Translations under genes and position numbers: made by a program
Source: Luteolibacter luteus
GTDB taxonomy: Bacteria > Verrucomicrobiota > Verrucomicrobiia > Verrucomicrobiales > Akkermansiaceae
Reading direction: 5' to 3'
Assembly (NCBI RefSeq): GCF_012913485.1
Contig: NZ_CP051774.1
Coordinates: 1,240,001-1,304,000 of the forward strand
Length of the DNA stretch: 64,000 bases
Shown: positions 1 to 9,179 of the stretch, in pieces
Position numbering within the stretch: the first letter of the stretch is position 1
Layout: each line of letters starts with the position of its first letter
The notes under the pieces: model-generated
What the model saw: only the letters and a program-made list of their open reading frames with translations
The model's database searches: none
What the model was told of the DNA's origin: nothing

Positions 1-1287
1 AAAGGCCAGCAGGTGTGGACCGGCTGCGATGATGCCGAGTGGCTCTCCAAGGGCATCCACAAGACCTATCAAGAGGAGAACCTGCGCTACTCCCAGACCG
101 CGCCCCTCACAATGTACGAGGAGGCGAATACCAAGACCAACTTGCCAGCCCAGATCGACCTCTATGCGAGCGAGGGCGATGCTTACAAATTCCTCTTTGT
201 CAGCAAGGGCGGCGGCTCGGCGAACAAGACCTTCCTCTATCAGGAGACGAAGGCGCTGCTGAATCCGAAGCGGCTGAAGGAATTCTGTGTCGAGAAGATG
301 CGTTCGCTCGGCACCGCGGCCTGCCCGCCCTATCATCTCGCGATCGTGATCGGCGGCACCTCCGCTGAGACCTGTCTGAAGACGGTGAAGCTGGCTTCCA
401 CACGTTACTACGATGCGCTGCCGACTTCCGGCAACGAGCATGGCCGCGCTTTCCGCGACCTGGAGCTGGAGAAAGAGCTGTTAGAGGCGGCGAGGAACAT
501 CGGTATCGGCGCGCAGTTCGGCGGGAAGTATTTCGCGCTCGATGTGCGGGTGGTGCGCCTGCCGCGTCACGGTGCATCCTGTCCAGTGGGCATCGGTGTT
601 TCCTGCTCCGCGGATCGCCAGGCGAAGGCGAAGATCACGAAGGATGGGATCTTCCTGGAGAAACTGGAGAAGAACCCCGGACGCTTCATCCCGGAGAAGT
701 ATCGCGACTGGAAGTTCAAGGGCGTGGAGATCGATCTCGACCAAGGGATGGAGAAGACGCTTGCGACCCTGAGCAAGTATCCGGTGACGACGGCGGTCTC
801 GCTGAGCGGCACGATCATTGTCGCGCGCGACATCGCCCACGCGAAGATCAAGGAGCGGCTGGATGAAACGGGCGAGCTGCCCGCTTACATCAAGGATTAT
901 CCCGTGTATTACGCAGGTCCGGCAAAGACTCCGGCCGGCTATCCGTCCGGATCCTTCGGCCCGACGACCGCAGGCCGCATGGACTCTTACGTGGATCTCT
1001 TCCAAAGCCACGGCGGTTCACGCGTGATGCTGGCGAAGGGCAACCGCTCCCAAGCAGTGACGGATGCCTGCAAGGCTCACGGGGGCTTCTATCTCGGCTC
1101 TGCCGGTGGGCCCGCCGCGCTGCTCGCGAAGGAGCATATCAAGAGCCAGGAAGTGGTGGAGTATCCGGAACTCGGGATGGAAGCGGTATGGAAAATCCGC
1201 GTGGAGAATTTCCCGGCCTTCATTCTGGTGGACGACAAGGGCAACGACTTCTTCAAGAAGATCAACGAGTGCCCGGTGTGCGTGTGA
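1..1287 (+). CDS. fumA: Class I (iron-sulfur) fumarate hydratase, 5' truncated by window edge
   Basis: This enzyme interconverts fumarate and malate in the TCA cycle using a [4Fe-4S] cluster. The open frame runs in from base 1 (KGQQVWTG...), so the gene starts before the window. About 428 residues are present of the roughly 540-550 usual for the family, and about 120 N-terminal residues are missing. The visible part matches E. coli FumA/FumB along its length: [27 protein letters not shown] (cluster Cys equivalent to C224), GVSCSADR (C318 equivalent), [13 protein letters not shown] and the C-terminal ELGMEA.W. block. The N-terminal cluster Cys lies outside the window. It ends convergent with an OmpA-like gene, with a hairpin between. 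A separate class II fumarase lies at 6956-8332. Confidence 0.95.
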   Translation, partial: KGQQVWTGCDDAEWLSKGIHKTYQEENLRYSQTAPLTMYEEANTKTNLPAQIDLYASEGDAYKFLFVSKGGGSANKTFLYQETKALLNPKRLKEFCVEKMRSLGTAACPPYHLAIVIGGTSAETCLKTVKLASTRYYDALPTSGNEHGRAFRDLELEKELLEAARNIGIGAQFGGKYFALDVRVVRLPRHGASCPVGIGVSCSADRQAKAKITKDGIFLEKLEKNPGRFIPEKYRDWKFKGVEIDLDQGMEKTLATLSKYPVTTAVSLSGTIIVARDIAHAKIKERLDETGELPAYIKDYPVYYAGPAKTPAGYPSGSFGPTTAGRMDSYVDLFQSHGGSRVMLAKGNRSQAVTDACKAHGGFYLGSAGGPAALLAKEHIKSQEVVEYPELGMEAVWKIRVENFPAFILVDDKGNDFFKKINECPVCV

Positions 1288-1318
1288 GTGTAAGCGGCAG
1301 GTCCTGATTTGCGAAGGC

Positions 1319-1348
1319 GACGTATAGGAGGGCAAAGACCTATACGTC
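1319..1348. terminator. Hairpin between convergent genes
   Basis: A perfect 10-bp inverted repeat (GACGTATAGG / CCTATACGTC) encloses a 10-base loop. It lies exactly between the convergent stops of the fumarase and OmpA-like genes. There is no long T-run on either side, so it may be a weak bidirectional terminator or an mRNA 3'-end stabiliser. Confidence 0.55.
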
Positions 1349-1361
1349 CCCTAAGTCACGA

Positions 1362-2852
1362 TCAGCGGGCCAGGCCGGGCTCCTCGATCCGGAAGATTGC
1401 CACGCGGCGGTCCATGCTTCTCATGGCCTCCGGCGCGGTGGGAGGATGACGGGCTTCCGAGGCACCGAAGCCAACGGGAATCACACGCTCGGCCTCAAGG
1501 CCATTGCGCACGAGTTCGCGTGCGATCGCTTCAGCGCGTTGCTGAGAAAGGATCTGATTTTCCTCAAAGGTGCCTTCCGCAGACGCGTGACCTTCGATCA
1601 CGAATCGAATTCCTGCGAAATCATTGTCCTTCATGGCTGCCGATAGAATGCGGGCCATCTCATAGGAATGGGCATCCGCAAATTGGGTCGAACCGCGCTG
1701 GAAGGTGATATCGTTCGTGCTGATCATGCTCTTCTCGCTGACCGGGTAGGAAAGGACCCGGGCATCGCCGCCGCGGTATTCCTGGGGCAAGACCGCGAGA
1801 TCCGCTTCATCGGGGGTGTACAGGCGGTTCGCCTCGGCAGGCGTGTAGATGGAGACGTAGCCAAGTGCGGCATTCGCCAGCAGCACCGAAGGGATCGAAG
1901 TGCGCGAGTGAAAATGGACATAGCGGCGACCGGAATGGAGGAAGCGCGGCGATTCATCCGAGGGAACCAATCCCACAACGTCATCGTCCCCTCGATCCCG
2001 GAAGAACTTCGGAAGCTTGCGATCAGGGGCCAACTGGCCGCGCAAGCGATCACGCAAGTAAGCTTCGGTCTCCGCGCGCATTTCATCCGGAACTCCATCT
2101 CCGGAGTGTAGTGCTTCATCGGCAAGCTCGGCTCCTCGTTGTTGCTCCACACGGGACACCGGTCCATCGGCGGCAAGGATGCCATCGATGATGGCACGAG
2201 CTTCCGCGGGTTGCTTGATCTCAAGCTTGCTGAGGCGGACGGACTCTTCGGCAGCGGTGACTGCTTCTCGGACCGCGGTTTCCTTTTCAAAGTTGGTCGG
2301 TTCCGGTGCAACGGGAGGAGGCGTCGCCTGTTTGGCACGATCTGATGCTGTGGCAGGCCGTGAAGCGGGGTTCGCCTTGTCCATGTTTCCATCCTGGACT
2401 TCGGCGGCACGCGGGTCCGCTTTTACCGACCGGTCGGTTTTGCGGCTCGCATCGGGAGAAGCTCGGTTCATGTCGGAGTCGTCCACTCGGCGGGAATCGT
2501 TGCCCGCCGCTTGGGAGCTGTCGTTGACCTTCCCCGAATTCGGATTGGCTTTGCCGCTGTTGTCCTCGACCGGAATGGCATCGCCTTCGGTCTCGCGGGA
2601 ATTGTTGTTAGCTTGCTTGCCATCGTCGAGCACGCGGCGCGAATCCTTGCCAGCGGCCTCTGAAGAATCCTTCACAGGCTGCGCCTCGGGGCTGGCTTTT
2701 GCGGAGTCATCTTTGAGCGGCTTTGAATCGGGATTGGCTGGTTCTTCCGCCATGGCGACAGGCATTGCGGCAGCGCACACGAGCAGGCAGGAAATCATGG
2801 CTCCCCGGCGGGCCATGCCAGGCAGGAGAGAGGAAATTTGCTTCGCCTTCAT
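1362..2852 (-). CDS. Secreted OmpA-family (peptidoglycan-associated) protein with repeat-rich linker
   Basis: About 496 residues from the chosen ATG at 2852. ATGs at 2894, 2870 and 2816 are also possible, and none has a clear ribosome binding site. A signal peptide ends near AMPVAMA. Next comes a long hydrophilic Asn/Asp/Ser-rich linker with imperfect internal repeats (DSSEAAGKDSRRV and DSSQAAGNDSRRV), then a helical segment. The C-terminal OmpA domain has FVIEGHASAEGTFEENQ, LSQQRAEAIARELV and DRRVAIFRI, the usual peptidoglycan-binding signatures. It probably anchors the outer membrane to the wall. The low-complexity linker suggests a flexible spacer across the periplasm. No specific partner gene is adjacent. 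Confidence 0.8.
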   Translation of the reverse strand: MKAKQISSLLPGMARRGAMISCLLVCAAAMPVAMAEEPANPDSKPLKDDSAKASPEAQPVKDSSEAAGKDSRRVLDDGKQANNNSRETEGDAIPVEDNSGKANPNSGKVNDSSQAAGNDSRRVDDSDMNRASPDASRKTDRSVKADPRAAEVQDGNMDKANPASRPATASDRAKQATPPPVAPEPTNFEKETAVREAVTAAEESVRLSKLEIKQPAEARAIIDGILAADGPVSRVEQQRGAELADEALHSGDGVPDEMRAETEAYLRDRLRGQLAPDRKLPKFFRDRGDDDVVGLVPSDESPRFLHSGRRYVHFHSRTSIPSVLLANAALGYVSIYTPAEANRLYTPDEADLAVLPQEYRGGDARVLSYPVSEKSMISTNDITFQRGSTQFADAHSYEMARILSAAMKDNDFAGIRFVIEGHASAEGTFEENQILSQQRAEAIARELVRNGLEAERVIPVGFGASEARHPPTAPEAMRSMDRRVAIFRIEEPGLAR

Positions 2853-2994
2853 ACGAAGGTTTCTGCTCATCCCATGCCGAAGCAAAAACGGCATAAGCCT
2901 CTGATTCTACGATCAAATCGAATACATCCGGAGCCAAGTGCCGTGCAACATCGCTCGTTCGCGAGTGCACTTTGCAGGACTGATCGGTTCCGAA

Positions 2995-3558
2995 TCACCC
3001 TTGAGACTCCGGACGAACGATCGCTTCTATCTTCTTCTCCTTGTAAGTTTCCCTACTGAGATCGCAGCGAATGAAGCGATTCTGATAGTATAGAAGGATC
3101 TCCTGACATCCTTCGCAGATGATCACTGCGTGACCGTCATCCCAGCGGAGATACCAGTCCGCATGGAAGCCGCCGCAGGCGCTCTCTCCAAGCCATTCCG
3201 AATAGGTGCCGGGATCCGAGAGCAGGGTGGCCAATGCGACAGCAGCTCCGGGAGAAAGCGCGGGGTCATTTCGCTTAAAGGCATGTCCCTGCCGGATTGC
3301 CGTCGGGAGAAACAACAGCTCCGCAATCAAGCGGGGCGCATCAAAGCCCGGATGAGCCCGCCCCGAGCGGACCTCCACGGGGGCCACCGGCGGAGGAAGG
3401 AACGATGCTTCCGGAAGTTTATGGACGATCGCGCCCCGGAGGTTCCATTCCGTCGCTATGCCCACGAAAGGAAAGAAGCGGAGAAGCAGCACCAGAAGGA
3501 CGATGAGGCCCCAGTAACGCCGCAGCCAGGTGACCAAGCCGCGTATTTTCGCACTCAT
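2995..3558 (-). CDS. Hypothetical single-TM protein
   Basis: I do not recognise this 187-residue protein. The ATG at 3558 is preferred because it overlaps the stop of the upstream gene (ATGA), typical of translational coupling; a longer frame to 3627 would run deep into that neighbour. A basic N-terminus is followed by one transmembrane segment (GLIVLLVLLLRFFPFVGI, residues about 15-35). The rest looks periplasmic and has Cys residues (ESACGG, ICEGCQEI) that could form disulfides or bind a metal. It belongs to a three-gene minus-strand cluster with two DUF3828-like secreted proteins. Confidence 0.65.
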   Translation of the reverse strand: MSAKIRGLVTWLRRYWGLIVLLVLLLRFFPFVGIATEWNLRGAIVHKLPEASFLPPPVAPVEVRSGRAHPGFDAPRLIAELLFLPTAIRQGHAFKRNDPALSPGAAVALATLLSDPGTYSEWLGESACGGFHADWYLRWDDGHAVIICEGCQEILLYYQNRFIRCDLSRETYKEKKIEAIVRPESQG

Positions 3559-4124
3559 TCGTCGCCCATGGTTTCGGCTTGTTCGATGGAAGACGCAAGA
3601 TCGCGGCGGAGGCTCCAAACGGGCCATTCCTTGCTGTTAGATTCGAAAATGATGTCGTCGATCTTCCACCCCGTTTCGGTGAAATGGAGAACGAGCAAGT
3701 CGGTCCAAGTCAGATCCTCGCCGGGCAGTTTCATCTTCACCTGCATGTAGGCGCGGCGATCGGAAGCCGATGATTCACCCAGGCCCAGATACTCCACTCC
3801 TTCCGCACTATGGGTGAAGACGCGCATCCGGCCCAAAGTGAATTTTTTGGCGATGGGTTGTTTGCCCTCTGCCTTGAGTTTTGCGATCTCTTGCTGCCCC
3901 TTCTCCCAGCGGATCGCGACGGCCTTTTGTGCCTCCGAGAAGAGGGCATTCAGATCCGTGGTCAAGAGGGGCCTGACTCTTCCCATATCCTCCTGGTAGC
4001 TGAAACCGGCGACTCCCAAGGCATCGGCTTCCCCGTAGAATTTTTTCACAAGGTCGATGGGATCGGCGGCCAGACAGCGGCCGGCTGCAAGGAGCAGGAC
4101 AAGAAGGATGTGACGGAAGCGCAT
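3555..4124 (-). CDS. Secreted DUF3828-like protein
   Basis: This 189-residue protein has a signal peptide (ILLVLLLAAGRCLA). The mature N-terminus DPIDLVKKFYGEADAL and the C-terminal pattern of a tryptophan-bearing strand (TWTDLLVLHFTETGWKIDDI) are typical of small secreted NTF2-like or DUF3828-type domains. It is a clear paralogue of the next gene upstream (4134-4673), which shares the VK.FYGE.KAL start, the QKAVA..WE block and the GWRIDDI end. Function is unknown. The two paralogues and the downstream membrane protein lie head to tail and probably form one transcript. Confidence 0.7.
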   Translation of the reverse strand: MRFRHILLVLLLAAGRCLAADPIDLVKKFYGEADALGVAGFSYQEDMGRVRPLLTTDLNALFSEAQKAVAIRWEKGQQEIAKLKAEGKQPIAKKFTLGRMRVFTHSAEGVEYLGLGESSASDRRAYMQVKMKLPGEDLTWTDLLVLHFTETGWKIDDIIFESNSKEWPVWSLRRDLASSIEQAETMGDE

Positions 4125-4133
4125 GCTGAAGTT

Positions 4134-4673
4134 TCAAGGTTGGATCCCCTTTGAATCGATCCCCTGACGCAGGGAGGATCGCGGATGGCCGTCCTCGATG
4201 AAGTAGAGGATGTCATCGATCCGCCAGCCCTCCTTGGTCTGATGAAGGATCACGATGTCGAACCAGCTCACGGAGGGTTGTGATTCCTTGTCGGTCACCT
4301 TGACCGGGATGTAGGCCCTGCCGCCCGCAACGCAGGGATCACCATAGGATTCCACCTCACCGGATTCATAGATGCCGCTGAAGATGGGCGAGTCCACGAA
4401 AGGCGGCTTGTTCTCCGAGCCGGGAGAAGCGGCGCGGTGCTTGTTCTCCACTTCCCACCAAGCTGCCACCGCCTTCTGTGAGGCGGTGAACTCTTGATTC
4501 AAGGACTCCGTCAGCAGCGGTCGGAACTTGCCGATGGTCTTTTCCTCAAGGTCATGGCGGATCTCAAGCGCCTTCAATTCGCCGTAGAAACGTTTCACGG
4601 CATCAAGAGGTTCCTCCGCGAGGCACGGGGCGGCAATGATGCCGAGGACGAGCGAAGTTGCGATGGCACGCAT
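4134..4673 (-). CDS. Secreted DUF3828-like protein, paralogue of the downstream gene
   Basis: About 179 residues from the ATG at 4673, chosen because the signal peptide (MRAIATSLVLGIIAAPCLA) begins there; the longer frame to 4712 puts charged residues in front of it. The mature protein starts EEPLDAVKRFYGELKALEI, matching its neighbour, and ends with FDIVILHQTKEGWRIDDI. Only 9 bp separate it from the downstream paralogue, suggesting tandem duplication within an operon. The biological role is unknown. Confidence 0.7.
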   Translation of the reverse strand: MRAIATSLVLGIIAAPCLAEEPLDAVKRFYGELKALEIRHDLEEKTIGKFRPLLTESLNQEFTASQKAVAAWWEVENKHRAASPGSENKPPFVDSPIFSGIYESGEVESYGDPCVAGGRAYIPVKVTDKESQPSVSWFDIVILHQTKEGWRIDDILYFIEDGHPRSSLRQGIDSKGIQP

Positions 4674-4817
4674 TTCATCAGAGCAAATCATCTCCTGCCT
4701 GATTTCAAGCAAACTGCAGCCGCCACCCTACGCGATCGCGTGTGCCCAGGGTCTTGAAATTAAGGAAGTGTCCTGCATCCTTCGGGTTGCTGTTTCACCC
4801 CCAATCCCCCCTTCGCC

Positions 4818-5522
4818 ATGAAGTTCCCCCTACTTGTGGCAGCAGCGATGCTGCTTGCCCCGATTTCCGCCCTTGCGGCTCCGCCTTCCCCGGTGGGCAC
4901 TTGGGAAATCAATCTGGCCGGTGCCGACCAAGGCATCGCCTACGTCACCTTCGAGGAAGACCAGGATTTCACCGCCTATGGCGTGAGCCGCGAGTCGAAT
5001 GGCGTTTTCACGCTTTCCGGCACTTGGTCGGTGAATGAAAAGGGCGTGCTGACCGGCTCCTACACCGAGCTTATCGACGGCGAGAACGTTACCGGCTCGA
5101 TCAGCGGCAAGGTCACCGCGAAGAAACTGAGCGGAAAGATCGCCGCGACGAACGGCAACTTCAGCTTCAAGGGTGCTCCGGAAAAGGTCACCCAAGACCT
5201 GAGTGGCTCCTGGACGGGCGTCGCGGTGCTGGGCAAGACCCGCATTCCGGAAATCTATCAGATCATCGCCACGGAGATCCCCCACGTCTTTCAAGTCAGC
5301 GGCACCGGCATTCATCCGCAGGGAGGCGAGTTTACCATCAGCGGCACAGCCATCGCGGGATCCGCGGGCAAGGTGCGGATCTTCGCCTCCAGCGAGTATC
5401 CCGGCGCGGAATTCCCCGGACTCACCAATGTCGCAGGTACCGTCAATGCGAGCCGTAACAAAGGCACTCTGAAAGGCTTCGAGTCCACGGGCCAAGCGAT
5501 CAAAATTCAGCTCCGGCGCTAG
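4818..5522 (+). CDS. Secreted hypothetical beta-rich protein
   Basis: This 234-residue protein has a signal peptide (MKFPLLVAAAMLLAPISALA). The mature part is dominated by alternating polar and hydrophobic strands with repeated G-T/S-W motifs (VGTWEINL, LSGTWSVN, LSGSWTGV), which suggests two similar beta-barrel-like halves. No catalytic motif is visible and I do not recognise the family. It is transcribed divergently from the DUF3828-like cluster and ends just before a strong bidirectional hairpin terminator. Confidence 0.65.
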   Translation: MKFPLLVAAAMLLAPISALAAPPSPVGTWEINLAGADQGIAYVTFEEDQDFTAYGVSRESNGVFTLSGTWSVNEKGVLTGSYTELIDGENVTGSISGKVTAKKLSGKIAATNGNFSFKGAPEKVTQDLSGSWTGVAVLGKTRIPEIYQIIATEIPHVFQVSGTGIHPQGGEFTISGTAIAGSAGKVRIFASSEYPGAEFPGLTNVAGTVNASRNKGTLKGFESTGQAIKIQLRR

Positions 5523-5598
5523 CCGGTATCGAATCGATTGATCTCATCGGCATCTTTGGTGGATGCCATGTTTTTCCTTCCATTCCATAGAGATCACG

Positions 5599-5632
5599 AA
5601 AAGGCCCGCTGGGATCAACCAGCGGGCCTTTT
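5599..5632. terminator. Strong bidirectional Rho-independent terminator
   Basis: A perfect 14-bp stem (AAAAGGCCCGCTGG / CCAGCGGGCCTTTT) has a 6-base GATCAA loop. The stem itself supplies a U-tract in both directions. It sits between the convergent genes ending at 5522 (plus) and 5662 (minus). Confidence 0.9.
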
Positions 5633-5661
5633 GAAATCAAATCCTTTGAAAAGAGCGACAC

Positions 5662-6747
5662 TTACTCTTCGTCGTCCGGTGGCAGAGGCTCGCCGTCGTC
5701 CTTGGTGGAGCCGTTCTTGATGCCGAACTCCACCTCGCTGAGGTACTCATTACCCTCGGCGCGATTTTTGTTCTTCTTATCAAACATCTTCTGCACCTGA
5801 GACTCCTTCAACTTGCTGCCCACGGTGAGTCGGAACTCGTCGAAGCTAAGATCTCCTGAGCGATCGCCATCAATTCCGCTCCCGTCTGCCAAGAGGAAGG
5901 CCCGTGGCTTCGACGGGGCAAGGAACTTGCGGCCACCGAGAGACTTGGCGTATTCCGTCAAATCCACGTCACCCGATGCATCATAGTCCATGTACGCCCA
6001 GCGGTGCGCAGCGATCACCCACGCTTGGCGAGCTGCCTGCTTGCGGGCATATTCTTCAAACGTGATAAGCTTGTCGGCATCGGTATCCAGCAAACGGAAT
6101 CTCCGGGCCCAAACATCATTGCGGCCGCTGCCATCACCAGCCGTCGTCGTCACCGTGATGGAATTCGAGTTTGTGGACTCGCCGCCGGCAGCCGAGAAGG
6201 CCGTCACGACGTAGATATAGGGCGTCTCGCCGGTGAGCCCGGAGTCGGTAAATACGGTGGTAGGAGCGTCCACCTCGCCTACTTCATCGCCATCGCGGTA
6301 GATGATGTAGGACTCGGCGCCGGTGACCGAGTTCCACTGAATGGTCGCGGTCGTTCCGGTGACTTTCACCTGACGAAGATTTGAGGGCGCGCCGGGCGTC
6401 GCGACTGGAGTGGCGGTAGCTTCGTTCGAGGGATTCGAAACAATGGTGCCTGCCGAATCGGAATACCATCTCACCACATACTTGTAGGTGATTCCGGTGG
6501 TCGCGGTGGTATCGGTGAAGCTCAGGCCCGTGACCTGGCCTGCGGTTGTCAGCGGAGTGCCGAATTCGCCGCCGACATTGACGGCGCGGTAGACATGGTA
6601 GCCAAGCGGGGTGACACCTGTCGGAGCAACCCACTCAAGCTTTACGTCGCCATCGGAAATCGCTGTGGCCGTGAGATTGGTAGGAGTATTCTGCGCCGAG
6701 GCAGTGACGGCCGAGATCAGCAGGAATAAAAAAGCGAGAAGACGCAT
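5662..6747 (-). CDS. Secreted protein with two fibronectin type III domains and EF-hands
   Basis: This 361-residue protein has a signal peptide ending TASAQ. Residues about 20-110 and 118-200 are two FN3 domains, shown by TPTNLTATAISDGDVKLEW, PLGYHVYRA, APSNLRQVKVTG and SYIIYRDG. The C-terminal half carries calcium-binding EF-hand loops: DTDADKLITFEE, DYDASGDVDLTE and DGDRSGDLSFDE, plus a degenerate fourth loop (DKKNKNRAEGNE). The tail is acidic. The most likely role is extracellular or cell-surface calcium-dependent adhesion. No enzymatic domain is seen. Confidence 0.85.
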   Translation of the reverse strand: MRLLAFLFLLISAVTASAQNTPTNLTATAISDGDVKLEWVAPTGVTPLGYHVYRAVNVGGEFGTPLTTAGQVTGLSFTDTTATTGITYKYVVRWYSDSAGTIVSNPSNEATATPVATPGAPSNLRQVKVTGTTATIQWNSVTGAESYIIYRDGDEVGEVDAPTTVFTDSGLTGETPYIYVVTAFSAAGGESTNSNSITVTTTAGDGSGRNDVWARRFRLLDTDADKLITFEEYARKQAARQAWVIAAHRWAYMDYDASGDVDLTEYAKSLGGRKFLAPSKPRAFLLADGSGIDGDRSGDLSFDEFRLTVGSKLKESQVQKMFDKKNKNRAEGNEYLSEVEFGIKNGSTKDDGEPLPPDDEE

Positions 6748-6955
6748 ATCTGGAAGGGCAAATGGTGGGGTCTCTTCAGCGGACTCCCGGCACCCTGCGG
6801 CGGGTCAGTCCCGCCATCAAGTCATGTTTCATCCCGGAAGGTCTCCCTCTGAAAACCACCGAACGGCGGATTTGTGTCTCAATTTTTTCGATCATGACGC
6901 GGGAAAGCTCTATTTCAGGCCGTGATTTCCCGGCGGGACCTGCTTTGTTTCAACC

Positions 6956-8332
6956 ATGAACGAGACCCGGACCGAACGCGACTCGATGGGTGAAATGCAG
7001 GTACCGACGGAGGCGCTCTACGGGGCATCCACTGCCCGTGCGGTGGAAAATTTCCCCATTTCCGGGACACCCCTGCCACCGCGGTTCCTCCACTCCTACG
7101 GCCTGATCAAGAAGGCGGCGGCGGAGACCAACGCGGAACTGGGTCTCCTCGATTCCGGGCTGGCGGAGAGCATCGCGGCGGCGGCGGCGGAAATTGCAGC
7201 CGGCAAGCACGACGCCCAATTCCCCGTGGACATCTATCAGACGGGCTCCGGGACCTCCACAAACATGAATGTGAACGAGGTGATCTCCACCCTCTGCGCA
7301 CGGTCCGGGGCGAAGGCCCACCCGAATGACCACGTCAATCTGGGGCAATCCTCAAACGATACCTTCCCCACCGCCATCCATCTTTCCACGGCTCTCGCCC
7401 TCCAAGAGGAACTCATCCCGGCGCTGGACCAACTCGCTGTCTCGCTCGAGCAGAAGGCTGAGGAATTTCACCCGATCTTGAAAATCGGACGGACTCATTT
7501 GATGGATGCCACGCCGGTGCGGCTCGGCCAGGAATTCGGCGGCTGGGCGAAACAGGTGCGGCTGGCCTCGTCCCGGGCACACAAGGCGCTAAAGGCACTC
7601 CATGAACTGCCCCTCGGTGGCACTGCAGTGGGCACCGGACTGAACGCCCACCCGGACTTCGCGCCAAGGACCATTGCCCGGTTGTCGGAGTTCACCGGCA
7701 TCGAATTCAAGGAGGCGTCGAACCACTTCGAGGCCCAATCGTCCAAGGACGCCTGCGTGGAGGTGCATGGCCAGCTTTCCAGCATCGCAATCTCCCTTCA
7801 CAAGATCGCTTCCGACCTTCGCCTGCTCGGGTCCGGCCCGCGCTGCGGGATCGGGGAGATCCGCCTTCCCTCGACCCAACCCGGGTCCTCGATCATGCCG
7901 GGCAAGGTGAACCCGGTCATCCCGGAAGCCGTCACCATGGTGGCCGCCCGGGTGGCAGGAAACCAAACCACGGTCACCTGGTGCGGAGCCGGAGGATTCC
8001 TGGAACTGAACGTCTCAATGCCGCTGCTGGCAGCCTGCCTGCTGGAATCGATCTCGCTGCTCGCCAATGCCACGAAGGTGCTGGGAACGAAGTGCATCGA
8101 TGGCATCGTGGCGAATACCAAGCGATGCGAGGAACTGATCGAGTATTCCCTTTCAATGGTTACCTCGCTGGTGCCGAAGATCGGCTACGATAAGGCGGCG
8201 GCGATCGCCAAGGAATCGGTCGCCAGCGGCCGCACCGTGAGGGAACTATGCAGCGAGCGGCTGGGAGAACTTGGCATTAGCGCGGAGGAACTCGCCGAGG
8301 CACTCGACCCGGCAAAGATGGCGGGAGAGTGA
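6956..8332 (+). CDS. fumC: Class II fumarate hydratase
   Basis: This is the metal-independent fumarase of the aspartase/fumarase superfamily. At 458 residues it is full length for FumC. Visible family markers are DSMGEMQVP, TGSGTSTNMNVNEV, NLGQSSNDTFPTA, GRTHLMDATPVRLGQEF and the signature GSSIMPGKVNP, whose serine is the catalytic base on a flexible loop. No iron-sulfur cysteines are required, so it can work under oxidative or iron-poor conditions where the class I enzyme at 1-1287 would fail. The intergenic region upstream is about 200 bp and presumably carries its promoter. Confidence 0.97.
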   Translation: MNETRTERDSMGEMQVPTEALYGASTARAVENFPISGTPLPPRFLHSYGLIKKAAAETNAELGLLDSGLAESIAAAAAEIAAGKHDAQFPVDIYQTGSGTSTNMNVNEVISTLCARSGAKAHPNDHVNLGQSSNDTFPTAIHLSTALALQEELIPALDQLAVSLEQKAEEFHPILKIGRTHLMDATPVRLGQEFGGWAKQVRLASSRAHKALKALHELPLGGTAVGTGLNAHPDFAPRTIARLSEFTGIEFKEASNHFEAQSSKDACVEVHGQLSSIAISLHKIASDLRLLGSGPRCGIGEIRLPSTQPGSSIMPGKVNPVIPEAVTMVAARVAGNQTTVTWCGAGGFLELNVSMPLLAACLLESISLLANATKVLGTKCIDGIVANTKRCEELIEYSLSMVTSLVPKIGYDKAAAIAKESVASGRTVRELCSERLGELGISAEELAEALDPAKMAGE

Positions 8333-8348
8333 GATCCTCCCGGTCTCC

Positions 8349-9179
8349 TTAGCGGCTGACGAACTTCCTCATCAGACGTTCTTGGATCGGACGCAGCACG
8401 ATCGGGATCCAGCGTCCCAGGAACCAGAGGAGCTTGGCATTCGCCGGGAAAACCACCGTCCGCTTTCCCTTCGAAACGCCCGCGAGGTAATGGCGGGCAG
8501 CTTCGTCCGGGCTCATCATGGGAGCCGGCAAATCGTCGATCACTTCCTTCACGTTCGCCCCGACCACGCGATCCTGGCTGAAAATGTTGGAGTTCACGTA
8601 GCCGGGGCAGACCACGGTCACCTTCACTCCGTATGCCTTCGCTTCAGCGGCCAAGGAATGACTCATGCCGATCACCGCTTTCTTGGCAGTCGTGTAAGCG
8701 GCGGCGGTGGCGTAGCCGGTGACTCCGGCCACCGAGCCGGTACTGATGATGTGCCCCCTACCCTGCTTCACCATCACCGGATAGACCTGCATGACGCCGT
8801 TCAGCACGCCCATCAAATTGATATCGAGCAGCCATTTCCAGCGTTCGAAGGGCACCTTGTGGGCTTCACCCAGCAAGGTCACACCGGCATTGTTGAAGAG
8901 ATAGTCGAGCGTGCCGCTGGAGACAACGCACTCCTCCACCCAGCGGCCGTAGTCCGCGCGGTCGGTAACATTGAGCACCCGGGGCACCAAGGTGCCGGGT
9001 CCCCCGCTGACTTCAGCCGCCAACACATCGAGGCCCGCGGCATTCATGTCCGCGGCATGGACCTTTGCCCCGGAAGCGACCAGATGATGTGCAAGCGACC
9101 TGCCGATGCCCGATCCGGCTCCGGTGAGAAGCACGGTCTTGCCATCAAAGGCCTTGCGGATGGAAGGGGCGAGGCTCAT
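8349..9179 (-). CDS. Short-chain dehydrogenase/reductase
   Basis: A classical SDR of 276 residues. It has the NAD(P)-binding glycine motif TGAGSGIG (residues about 20-27), NNAGV, a catalytic Ser in STGSVAG and the YxxxK pair in YTTAKKAV. The start overlaps the stop of the upstream SDR gene as ATGA, so the two are translationally coupled. It is the last gene of a probable AraC-FadL-SDR-SDR operon. The substrate is unknown; lipid or fatty-acyl substrates are suggested only by the FadL-like neighbour. Confidence 0.9.
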   Translation of the reverse strand: MSLAPSIRKAFDGKTVLLTGAGSGIGRSLAHHLVASGAKVHAADMNAAGLDVLAAEVSGGPGTLVPRVLNVTDRADYGRWVEECVVSSGTLDYLFNNAGVTLLGEAHKVPFERWKWLLDINLMGVLNGVMQVYPVMVKQGRGHIISTGSVAGVTGYATAAAYTTAKKAVIGMSHSLAAEAKAYGVKVTVVCPGYVNSNIFSQDRVVGANVKEVIDDLPAPMMSPDEAARHYLAGVSKGKRTVVFPANAKLLWFLGRWIPIVLRPIQERLMRKFVSR

